The position numbers and the translations under genes were made by a program. Under the pieces are notes generated by a model. That model ran no database searches, was not told the origin of the DNA, and saw only the letters and a list, made by a program, of their open reading frames with translations. A DNA stretch of 58,296 nucleotides from JACKHA01 sp041401985 (GTDB taxonomy: Bacteria; Planctomycetota; Phycisphaerae; Phycisphaerales; UBA1924), in the NCBI GenBank assembly GCA_041401985.1, contig JAWKTE010000024.1:1-58296 (forward strand). The letters are read 5' to 3'. Positions 36,138 to 43,586 of the stretch are shown here, one piece after another (the stretch's first letter is position 1; each line of letters begins with the position of its first letter).

Positions 36138-37238
36138 TCACACCGCCGCGAACTTCAGCGCCAGGCGTTCGATCGTCCGGTGCGAGCGCCCCAACCCCGA
36201 CTTCTGGCGCAGGTCGGCCTCGATGGCCGCGTGGACCAGGTCGCGCAGGCGGTCCGGGCTGGAGCGCCGGGCCCGCTCGACCATCGCCCCGGCCCGCTCG
36301 AAGGGCCAGATCCGCAGTTTGCCCGTCACCGACCTCGGGTTCTCGCCCGCGGCCATCGCCTGGCCCAGCGCGTGCATCTTTCGCGCCAGATCAATCATCA
36401 CGATCGTGACCAGCACGCCGGTCTCGCGCGGGGCGTTGTCGAGCACACGCCGCAGCGAGGCCAGGATCGGCTCGGGCCGCCCCTCGATCAGCACGTCCTG
36501 CAGGCCCCACGCCTCATCCTCGCGCGTCTGGCCAACAAGTTCATCGATGTGCGCGGCGGCGATCGTCGGCGTCTGCACGCCCGTGCCGCCCGCTCCCGCC
36601 TTCGAACCCTTCGAGCCCTTCCCCGCCTTCGCTTCCTTCGCGCCCTTCGCGTTCCCAGAAGCCCCGGAGACGTCCCAGCACCCCGCCGCGATCGCCAGTT
36701 TCGCGACCTCGCCGGAGAGCCGCCCGGCATCGGTCCCGACGCGCTCGACCAGCATCGCCGCGGTCGCCGGCTCGATCGAGGCGCCGTGCTCCTTGGCCTG
36801 CGCCCCGACGAACCCGACCGCCTCCGCCGGCGAGAACGCCTCGCACTTGATGATCGCCCCGATCTGGCCGATCCGGTCGTCGATCTTGCCTTTGTTCCAC
36901 CGGTCCGACCGCAGCACCAGCGTGGCCGAGTCGCTCGGGGCCTGGCAGTAGCGCTCGAGCAGCGGGCGGGCCGACTCCTTGATGAACGAATCGGCGTTGT
37001 CCACGACGACGAGCTTGTGGCGGGCCATGAGTCCGAAAGAGCGGCACTCGTCGAGCACGTCCGCGGGCTGGGCCGAGAGGCCGTCGAAGGACAGCACGTC
37101 CAGGTCCTCGTGCTCGGCCTCCAACGCGGCCCGGAGTTCGGCGGTGTGGCGGGAGCGGAGGTACGCGTCCTTGCCATGCAGCACGGCCACGCGGGTTGAG
37201 GCGTCGAGGCTCGGAGTGGACGCGGGGCGGCGGGCCAT
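36138..37238 (-). CDS. holA: DNA polymerase III subunit delta
   Basis: 366 residues from ATG 37238; the open frame extends upstream but only as low-complexity sequence. Delta opens the sliding clamp ring in the clamp-loader complex. The sequence has the expected start (VAVLHGKDAYLRSRHTAEL), KLVVVDNADSFI and the AAA+-like middle, then helical domain III with DELVGQTREDEAWGLQDVL and the C-terminal RRSSPDRLRDLVHAAIEADL. A Lys/Gly/Ala-rich linker at residues 191-220 (GNAKGAKEAKAGKGSKGSK) is an insertion between domains. The gene ends 20 bases from the palindrome of the repeat element, and is divergent from atpC. Confidence 0.85.
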   Translation of the reverse strand: MARRPASTPSLDASTRVAVLHGKDAYLRSRHTAELRAALEAEHEDLDVLSFDGLSAQPADVLDECRSFGLMARHKLVVVDNADSFIKESARPLLERYCQAPSDSATLVLRSDRWNKGKIDDRIGQIGAIIKCEAFSPAEAVGFVGAQAKEHGASIEPATAAMLVERVGTDAGRLSGEVAKLAIAAGCWDVSGASGNAKGAKEAKAGKGSKGSKAGAGGTGVQTPTIAAAHIDELVGQTREDEAWGLQDVLIEGRPEPILASLRRVLDNAPRETGVLVTIVMIDLARKMHALGQAMAAGENPRSVTGKLRIWPFERAGAMVERARRSSPDRLRDLVHAAIEADLRQKSGLGRSHRTIERLALKFAAV

Positions 37239-37326
37239 TGGGGGAGGGTATGGGGCAGGACCCTGGGGAAGGGGCCGGTGGCGGGCGGCCCCCCTACCAT
37301 CCCGCCCTCGAACCGGGAGCCCAGCC

Positions 37327-37776
37327 TTGGCCGACAAGACCTTCCAGTGCCGCCTCGTCACGCCCACCGAACAACTGCTCTCCGAAGCGGTTGCGTACGC
37401 CTCCGTGCCCGCGTGGGACGGCCTCTTCGGCGTGCTGCCAGGTCGGGCCCCGATCTTGGCCCGCCTGGGCACGGGCGAACTGACGCTGGAGTTCCCCGGC
37501 ACCGGCGGGGCCAAGGGCGGACGCCGGTCCTACGCGATCGACGGCGGGTTCGTGCAGATGTCGGGCAACCTGCTCACGGTGCTGGCCGAGCGGGCCGTGC
37601 CGGCTGAGCGGCTGACCGAGTCGGAGATCGAGGCCGAACTGCGGGCCGCCGAGACCAGGTCGGTGCCAGGCGATGCGCCCGACAAAGCCGCGGCCCAGGC
37701 CCAGATCACCCGTGAGCGCGACTGGGCCCGCGTCCGCTTGCGTGCGGTGCGCCACGCGAAGAGCAAGGGCATCTGA
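37327..37776 (+). CDS. atpC: F1Fo ATP synthase epsilon subunit
   Basis: 149 residues from TTG 37327, chosen because GGGAG lies seven bases upstream and because MADKTFQCRLVTPTEQLL is the normal start of the family. The beta-sandwich domain follows (VPAWDGLFGVLPGRAPILA, YAIDGGFVQMSGNLLTVLAE), then a helical C-terminus (AQITRERDWARVRLRAVRHA). Epsilon couples rotation and inhibits idle ATP hydrolysis. The other atp genes are not in the window; the upstream neighbour is holA on the other strand, so this subunit is separated from the usual atpHAGDC order. Confidence 0.85.
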   Translation: MADKTFQCRLVTPTEQLLSEAVAYASVPAWDGLFGVLPGRAPILARLGTGELTLEFPGTGGAKGGRRSYAIDGGFVQMSGNLLTVLAERAVPAERLTESEIEAELRAAETRSVPGDAPDKAAAQAQITRERDWARVRLRAVRHAKSKGI

Positions 37777-37804
37777 GGCCGGCGGGTCGCGCGAAGCGGA
37801 CCGT

Positions 37805-38218
37805 CCGTGTGGCATGCTTGCTGCTCTGAGCAAGCATGCGATCAGCCGGGACGGCACCGGCGTGTGGCATGCCTGCTGCTTTGAGCAGGCATGCGCTCAA
37901 CCAGTTGCCCCCATCCAACCCACCGCCTCCGGAAGGAGGGGGGCGGGCTTTCCAGCCCGCCTCGCGTCGGGCTGCGGGGTGCGCTCGTCGGTGATCCCGT
38001 CGGTGAAACACGGGCCGATGGGGTTCACAACATCCGCAGGCGTCCACCCGAACGCAGCGGAGCTGGAACGCCACGCCCGCTCGATGGGAGTCGCCGCCGA
38101 GTTTGTGCTACGTCACCGTGTCTGAGGCGAGGTAGAAGAAGGAAGGAGTCCGGCTCGGAGAGCCGGCCCACCTTTGGGCGGTGCGCATGCTTGCTCCGAG
38201 CAGCAAGCATGCCACACG
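37805..38218 (-). repeat. Composite repeat element, copy B (atpC-manA space)
   Basis: Reading on the - strand: palindrome at 38185-38218, hairpin CCGGCTC/GAGCCGG (38150-38166), about 240 bases related to copy A, then two further palindromes at 37861-37895 and 37805-37839. The palindromes CATGCTTGCT/AGCAAGCATG and CATGCCTGCT/AGCAGGCATG differ by a compensated base pair. It fills the whole gap between two convergent genes; no coding sequence is recognised in 37777-38238. Confidence 0.82.
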
Positions 38219-38238
38219 TCGGCGCTCGGCCGCGAGGG

Positions 38239-39267
38239 TCAACCGACGATCCCGGCGCGGAGTACGCCGAGCGCTTCGGTGCCATCAGACTCGAAGCGCG
38301 AGCCGTCGGATAACGCCGCGGGCAGGACAAGCGTCGTGCCGGGCGCGAGCGGGACGCCGTGCCCGGGGCCGCACTCCAGTTTCCCTGAGCCATCCAGCAC
38401 CATCAGCACCTGGCACCCGCCGCCGCTGAGCGTGAGCGAGGCGCCCGGGGCGAGGCGGAACTCGTCGATCTCGAAGAACTCGTTGCGGAGCAGGCGTCCG
38501 CCGGCCTGGCCCTCGGGCAGGGCGGTGGCCGCGGGCGCGGGGGCGAAGTCGATGCACGCCAGCGACTGCTCGACGTGGAGTTCCCGCCCGGCCCGCCCGT
38601 ACTCCTTCGCCCAGTCGTAGACGCGGAAGGTGGTGTCGCTGGGCGTCTGGACCTCGGCCACCAGCACGCCGGCCCCGAGGGCGTGGCACGTGCCGCTGGG
38701 CAGGTTGTGCAGTTGCCCGCGGATCGCCGGGACGGCGAGCATGGCCTCGGGCACGCGCTGCTCGGCGATGAGTCGGCGGAAGTCGTCGGGCGTGACGCCG
38801 GGGCGGATGCCCTTGTAGATGACCGGCGCCTGGCCCTCCACCGGCTCCGCGTCGAGCACATACCAGCACTCGGTCTTGAGGTGGGCGTCGGGATGGGCCG
38901 CGGCGTAGGCGGGGCTTGGGTGGACCTGGATCGACAAGTGCTCGCGCGCATCGAGGAACTTGACCAGCAGCGGGAAGTCGCCCGAGGCGGTCCGCAGACG
39001 CCGCGGCAGCAGGTCGTCGCCCCACTCGTCCATCAGTTCGTGCAGCGTGCGCCCGGCGTGAGGGCCGCCACCCGGACCCTCAGCCACGCGCGACCGCTCG
39101 GCCCCGCCCCCGCCGCCCGAGACGCTGGTGGAGCCAAGGTCGGCCACCTCCCACGACTCGCCGATGTGGACCCCGGGCGGCAGGGCCTTGCCAAGCCGCT
39201 CGAGGCGACGCCCGCCCCAGACTTTCTCTTTGAGGATGGGGGCGAGGATGAGGGGGGTCACGGTCAT
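38239..39267 (-). CDS. Class I mannose-6-phosphate isomerase-like protein
   Basis: 342 residues from ATG 39267 (AAGGA upstream). A cupin zinc enzyme: the ligand residues are in IQVHPSPAYAAAHP (Gln and His), KTECWYVL (Glu) and SGTCHALGAG (His). The N-terminus PLILAPILKEKVWGG and GESWEVAD are typical of bacterial class I type enzymes close to YvyI/ManA. It should interconvert mannose-6-phosphate and fructose-6-phosphate for glycan precursors. A Gly-rich insertion (GGGGGAERSRVAEGPGGG) lies near residue 50. It is last in a possible - strand operon with the phosphatase and pseudokinase. Confidence 0.85.
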   Translation of the reverse strand: MTVTPLILAPILKEKVWGGRRLERLGKALPPGVHIGESWEVADLGSTSVSGGGGGAERSRVAEGPGGGPHAGRTLHELMDEWGDDLLPRRLRTASGDFPLLVKFLDAREHLSIQVHPSPAYAAAHPDAHLKTECWYVLDAEPVEGQAPVIYKGIRPGVTPDDFRRLIAEQRVPEAMLAVPAIRGQLHNLPSGTCHALGAGVLVAEVQTPSDTTFRVYDWAKEYGRAGRELHVEQSLACIDFAPAPAATALPEGQAGGRLLRNEFFEIDEFRLAPGASLTLSGGGCQVLMVLDGSGKLECGPGHGVPLAPGTTLVLPAALSDGSRFESDGTEALGVLRAGIVG

Positions 39268-39404
39268 CGTCGGTTCCTTGGACGAACGCGGAGGCGCGGA
39301 GGGGAACGCGGAGGTCGCGAAGAGATGCGAAGAACGGGTCGAGACACGTAGAGCAGGGCTCGCTCTCTCACTCCGCCCGGACTCCGCGCCCTCCGCGTTC
39401 TGCA

Positions 39405-40415
39405 TCAAGCCGAAGCCAGCCCCAACTCCCCGATCGCCTCGATGATCGCCCCGTGCGCCCGCGGCGTCGCCACCACGATCCCCTTGTTCTTCTCCAAACC
39501 CTCGCCCTGCGAGAAGTCCAGCACCCGACCGTGGATGTCCGTCACCGAGCAGCCGCACTCCTCGGCAACCACGGCCCCGGCCGCGTGGTCCCAGATCCGC
39601 TCGACGTAGCCCTTGCGCGTTGGCAGACGCAGGTACGCGTCGGCCTGGCCCCGGGCCACCACCGCGTACTTGGCCTGGCTGTCCAGGCGCAGCGGGTCGG
39701 GCTCGGCCCCGATGCGGGCCAGCACCCGACCCGTGCCGGACTGGTCGGAGTGGGCCTCCTCGACCGAGGCGCAGATCGTGATCGGATCGCCCTGCGTGTG
39801 GGTGGAGCGGTTGATGCTCGTGCGATCGGTTTCGCCATCGACGCAGTCTTCCTCGGTGACGCCGGAGCCCCGGATGGCGACGTAGAGGCAGCCGCGCGGG
39901 TCGGCCGCGTCCATGGACGCGCCGAAGTTCCGCGGCAGGGCCGGGCAGCCCATGACGCCGATGGCCGGCTCGCCGCTTTCGATGTACGCGAGGCTGACGG
40001 CGTACTGCTGGCCGCGGAGGAAGCCCTTGGTGCCGTCGATGGGGTCAAGGGTCCAGTAGGCGGGGTGGTGGGCGTCGCCCCGCCCCAGGTCGATGGCGCG
40101 GAGCAGGTCGTCCTCGGTCCAGTCCTGCCAGATCTGTCGGACGGCACCGAGCGTGGCCTCGAGGTGGGCGCGGTGCTCGTCCTGGCGGAGGAAGGTGGAC
40201 GACTCCTCGCCGACGAGGATGACCTCGCCGAGGCGTTCGCGCAGGGTCCAGGCGACGATGGCCTGGGCGGCGTAGTCGGCGATGGTGACGGGGCTGCGGT
40301 CGTCCTTGGTGATCTCGCGGACGCGCCCGAGGCTGCTCTGGACCTGGCGGCAGACCAGCGAGGCCAGCAGCACGCCCTCGCGGGCGGCCTCGGCTTTGGT
40401 GGAGAGGTCGCTCAT
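39405..40415 (-). CDS. 3'(2'),5'-bisphosphate nucleotidase (inositol monophosphatase family)
   Basis: 336 residues. The metal-binding motifs of the lithium-sensitive phosphatase family are complete: GEES (about residue 70), WTLDPIDGTKGFLRGQQYAV (about 120-140) and IWDHAAGAVVAEECG (about 275). The GTKGFLRG form is typical of Hal2/PAP phosphatases rather than inositol monophosphatases. Such enzymes recycle PAP, the by-product of PAPS-dependent sulfotransferases; a sulfotransferase lies 15 kb away. The 137 bases between this gene and manA contain several GCGGAGG/CCTCCGC runs and no gene. Confidence 0.83.
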   Translation of the reverse strand: MSDLSTKAEAAREGVLLASLVCRQVQSSLGRVREITKDDRSPVTIADYAAQAIVAWTLRERLGEVILVGEESSTFLRQDEHRAHLEATLGAVRQIWQDWTEDDLLRAIDLGRGDAHHPAYWTLDPIDGTKGFLRGQQYAVSLAYIESGEPAIGVMGCPALPRNFGASMDAADPRGCLYVAIRGSGVTEEDCVDGETDRTSINRSTHTQGDPITICASVEEAHSDQSGTGRVLARIGAEPDPLRLDSQAKYAVVARGQADAYLRLPTRKGYVERIWDHAAGAVVAEECGCSVTDIHGRVLDFSQGEGLEKNKGIVVATPRAHGAIIEAIGELGLASA

Positions 40416-40480
40416 GCTCGATGGTACGGAGCGGGCGGGCGGGCGAGGGCCGCCGAATCGCGCCGTTGATCGATCCGGCG

Positions 40481-41440
40481 TCAGGCCTGGACGCTGGGCA
40501 CGCCGCGCATGGGCGTGGCGGGCTTGGCGGGCTTCGCGGCAGCCGGCACCACAACGATCGGCGCCCGCTCCGTGCCCAGCAGGGCATCGAGCGCATCCTC
40601 GGCAGTCGCGAACCCGCCCGCGGGCTCGTCGCCGGCACGCGTGCCCGGGCGATCACCGAGGCCGGCCGCGAAGAACTCGTTCCAGCGCCGGTCGAGGCGT
40701 TTGACGAGTTTGGTGGGCGAGACCGCCGGGGCCGCGGGCTCGAGGCCGGTCAGCAGGCGGTAGCCCAGGGTGACGACCGAGCGAACCTCGTCGCGCCGGG
40801 CCTCGTCGGCCTCGAGGCCGGCGTCGGGCAGGGCGCGGAGGCGGCGGGACACGCCGTACAACTCGATGGCGGCCGAGCCGCGCCGGTCGATCAGGACGTC
40901 GTCGGCCCCGATCGGTCCGTGCACCAGCCCGGCGGCGTGGGCGGCGGCGACGGCTTCGAGGACGTGGGTCAAAGCCCGCGTCGCCTCGTGGGGCGACATC
41001 TGCCCGCCCTTGTCCTGGACGAGGCGGGCCAGCGTGACCAGACCGACCTGGCTCCCCGTATAGGGGGTGACGACCCAGGCCCGCCCGTCGGAGGCGAACG
41101 AGTACTCCTCGATCGGGAGCAGGTGGGGGTGGGCGACGCGGGCCAGCGGCTCGACCGCGGCGACGAAGCGCCGGCGCTCGGCGGCGTCGCGCATGGCGCC
41201 GAACCGGTACACGACGTGGCTGGTCAGGCGCTTCTCGTGGAGCGCCAGCAGGCGATCGGCGGCCGGGCAGGCGTCGAGCGTGCGGAGGAGCCGGTATGGG
41301 CCGAAGCGGGTGCGCTCCGGGGAGGTGTCCATCGGGGGGGTCCGGGGGTCGCCGGGGCGGGCATCCTCGCCAGCCGATTCGGCACCCAGGTCGGTTGTGC
41401 CCCAGCCGGGCAGGCGTGGGGTCATCCTGAGAGCGAGCAT
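40481..41440 (-). CDS. Protein-kinase-like protein, probably a pseudokinase
   Basis: 319 residues. ATG 41440 has GGAGG about seven bases upstream; starts at 41425 and 41332 are possible. After a 45-residue head, the region FGPYRLLRTLDACPAADRLLALHEK through ALDALLG follows a serine/threonine kinase fold. Key residues are missing: no Gly-rich loop, the VAIK Lys position reads SHVVYRFG, the HRD loop reads VHGPIGADDVLI, and the DFG motif reads ELYG. It should therefore bind rather than phosphorylate. The C-terminus is Ala/Pro-rich. It is divergent from the methyltransferase at 41588 and upstream of the phosphatase gene. Confidence 0.72.
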   Translation of the reverse strand: MLALRMTPRLPGWGTTDLGAESAGEDARPGDPRTPPMDTSPERTRFGPYRLLRTLDACPAADRLLALHEKRLTSHVVYRFGAMRDAAERRRFVAAVEPLARVAHPHLLPIEEYSFASDGRAWVVTPYTGSQVGLVTLARLVQDKGGQMSPHEATRALTHVLEAVAAAHAAGLVHGPIGADDVLIDRRGSAAIELYGVSRRLRALPDAGLEADEARRDEVRSVVTLGYRLLTGLEPAAPAVSPTKLVKRLDRRWNEFFAAGLGDRPGTRAGDEPAGGFATAEDALDALLGTERAPIVVVPAAAKPAKPATPMRGVPSVQA

Positions 41441-41587
41441 GGTATCGCCTCCGCGATGCCCGGTCATCGGTCCGAGGGGGGTGTCGGGAGGAGAGATATC
41501 GGACTTGTTTGGATGGTGGTCAGGGCGGCTGGAACGCTCGGTCGCGAGTTGTCCCGTTCCGCGCTGGCCTTGGTCGATGGTGGCGGG

Positions 41588-42286
41588 ATGAGCGCGACCA
41601 GCATCGGAACCCCGGAACGGGCGGCTTCGGACGTGGCGGGCCGTCCGCGGTACGCCACCGGCCTCACGTACACGGACCGCCCCACGAAGGCCGCGTACAT
41701 CGCGGACAAGTACCGGGCCATCCTGGGCGGGTCGGTGCTGGACGTCGGGTGCGACGCGGCCCCGCTGCGGGGGCTGGTCGCTCGCCCGGATGCGTACGTC
41801 GGCGTGGATATCCGCCCGGACGCGGACCTGGTCGTGAACCTGGACAAAGAAGATCTGCCGGTCGGGGACCAATCTTTCGACACCGTAGTGTGCACGGACG
41901 TGCTCGAGCACCTGGAGCGGTGCCACGCGGTGTTCGATGGACTGTGCCGCGCGTCGAGGCGGCATGTGGTGGTGTCGCTGCCCAACCCGCTGCACGCGCT
42001 GATGGACGCGATCGCCAACGGGTCGCAGGGTCGGCTGAAGTACTACGGCCTGCCGGTGGACCCGCCCGCGGACCGGCACCGCTGGTTCTTCGGGCACGAG
42101 GAGGCGGTGGAGTTCCTGACCCAGCGGGGAAGGCTGGCGGGGTTCGAGGTCGAGCAGATGGACACGGAACCCGGCGGCTGCCCGTCGTGGCGAACCCGCC
42201 AGGGCGAGAACCTGCTGGGCAGCGCGAATGTCCGGGAAGGGACGCTGTGGTGCGTGCTGCGGCGGGCGGGCGCGACGCCAGCGTGA
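41588..42286 (+). CDS. Class I SAM-dependent methyltransferase
   Basis: 232 residues from ATG 41588. Motif I is GSVLDVGCDAAPLRGLV (about residues 48-64), the acidic residue ends YVGVDIRPDADLV, and motif IV is FDTVVCTDVLEHLE, all typical of type 11/12 methyltransferases. The later part (NGSQGRLKYYGLP, RHRWFFGHEEAVEFL) resembles MetW-like or glycan-modifying methyltransferases. Substrate is unknown. It is convergent with the flavin monooxygenase gene, 58 bases apart. Confidence 0.78.
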   Translation: MSATSIGTPERAASDVAGRPRYATGLTYTDRPTKAAYIADKYRAILGGSVLDVGCDAAPLRGLVARPDAYVGVDIRPDADLVVNLDKEDLPVGDQSFDTVVCTDVLEHLERCHAVFDGLCRASRRHVVVSLPNPLHALMDAIANGSQGRLKYYGLPVDPPADRHRWFFGHEEAVEFLTQRGRLAGFEVEQMDTEPGGCPSWRTRQGENLLGSANVREGTLWCVLRRAGATPA

Positions 42287-42344
42287 GCGTGTGGGACAGC
42301 CTTGGACCCGTCGTCGGCGGGCTGTCCCGGCGGGCTCGGGGCGA

Positions 42345-43469
42345 TCAACCGCGATCGAGCGGGTGGTCGGTGCCGGTGAGCGTGGCGACCATGGCGTGGC
42401 GGATCGGGGCGAGGCGCGCCAGCGCGGGCAGGAGCCCCCGGAAGGGCGCGAGTGGTCCGTGGCCGCTGACCGTGCGGGTCAGCAGCCGGACCCGTCGGAC
42501 CACGGCGGCGTCGACGTGGCGGCGGCGCACGTCGTATCGGTCGGCACTGCCGCGGAGGACCATCCCGGCGAACACCCGCGCGTCCTCGATGCCGAGGTTC
42601 ATGCCTCGGGCCCCGGCCGGCGAGTGGATGTGCGCGGCGTCTCCGGCGAGAAAGACCGGGGCGCGCTGGAATCGATCCGCGACGCGGTGCGATATCGTGA
42701 ACGCGGACTCCCAGATCGGGTCGGCTGTCGGGCGACCCAATGTGGGGGCGAGGCGCTCGAGGGGTTTCTGGCGGTTCGAGAACATCCGCCAGACGGGCCC
42801 GTGTGCCGCGAGGGTGTGGTCGATGACCGGGATCATGAACAGGAACTCGCCCCGAGCCAGGATGAACGCATGGGCGTGGTCGTCGGCGAGGCCCGTGTCC
42901 AACGCCGCGTCGGCCAGGTGCCACTGTTCCGGCATGGTGTCGCCCGAGAAGGCGATGCCGAGCGAGGCGCGGGCGGTGCTGTGGGCACCATCGGCGGCGA
43001 GGATCCAGGGGCAGTCGAGTCGGACTTCCGGGCCTGAGCCGGCGCGGACGAACGCGCGGGCTCCGGCTTCGGAGGGGCCGCATCGCATCAGCTCGGTCGA
43101 ACGCTCGACGCGGACGCCGAGACGCTCCAGTTCCGACTCGAGGATGCGCTCGGTGGCCGCCTGCGAGAGCGCGAGCATGAACGGGTAGCGGTGCTTGAGG
43201 CTCGAGAAGGGGACGGTGGCGGCGCGGCCCGGATCGGTCCCGAACTTCGCGCCGACGATCTTCCGCCCTTCCGCGAGGAGTCGTTCGGCGATCCCGAACT
43301 CGGCGAGGATCTCCAGAGTTCTCGGATTGATCGCCAGCGCCTTGGACAGCAGCGAAGGGGCCGCGCGTTTCTCGATCACGCGGGCGCGAACGCCTCCGGC
43401 CGCGAGGAACACCGCGGCCGCAAGCCCGACCGGCCCGGCCCCGACGATCAGCGGTGCGTCACCATGCAT
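42345..43469 (-). CDS. FAD-dependent monooxygenase (PHBH/UbiH-like)
   Basis: 374 residues. The FAD-binding Rossmann motif LIVGAGPVGLAAAVFLA is at the N-terminus, the DG motif as ILAADGAHSTAR (about 157-168), and the second FAD contact as FLAGDAAHIHSPAGARG (about 275-291). These mark class A flavoprotein hydroxylases, which oxygenate aromatic compounds using NAD(P)H. The substrate is not predictable; ubiquinone synthesis and aromatic breakdown are both possible. The upstream gap holds a terminator and a palindromic repeat belonging to the preceding dockerin gene. Confidence 0.83.
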   Translation of the reverse strand: MHGDAPLIVGAGPVGLAAAVFLAAGGVRARVIEKRAAPSLLSKALAINPRTLEILAEFGIAERLLAEGRKIVGAKFGTDPGRAATVPFSSLKHRYPFMLALSQAATERILESELERLGVRVERSTELMRCGPSEAGARAFVRAGSGPEVRLDCPWILAADGAHSTARASLGIAFSGDTMPEQWHLADAALDTGLADDHAHAFILARGEFLFMIPVIDHTLAAHGPVWRMFSNRQKPLERLAPTLGRPTADPIWESAFTISHRVADRFQRAPVFLAGDAAHIHSPAGARGMNLGIEDARVFAGMVLRGSADRYDVRRRHVDAAVVRRVRLLTRTVSGHGPLAPFRGLLPALARLAPIRHAMVATLTGTDHPLDRG

Positions 43470-43506
43470 GGCGCACTCTACGCGGCGTTCGAACGAGAAA
43501 TAGCAA

Positions 43507-43530
43507 GGGGCGGGCCGGGTGGCCCGCCCC
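43507..43530 (-). terminator. Terminator after the S1-protease gene
   Basis: A perfect 10-bp stem GGGGCGGGCC/GGCCCGCCCC with loop GGGT, followed on the - strand by TTGCTATTTC. It is nearly the same hairpin as at 13772-13796. Confidence 0.65.
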
Positions 43531-43552
43531 TCGTCATGGGAACGTCTCAGCG

Positions 43553-43586
43553 GGATCGGACCCCACGCTGGCGCGTGGGGCTCTGC
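43553..43586. repeat. Palindromic repeat family 2, intergenic copy
   Basis: Contains CCCCACGC-TGGC-GCGTGGGG (43561-43580) and abuts the stop codon of the dockerin gene. It matches two inverted copies inside purB at 34106-34226. Confidence 0.8.
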
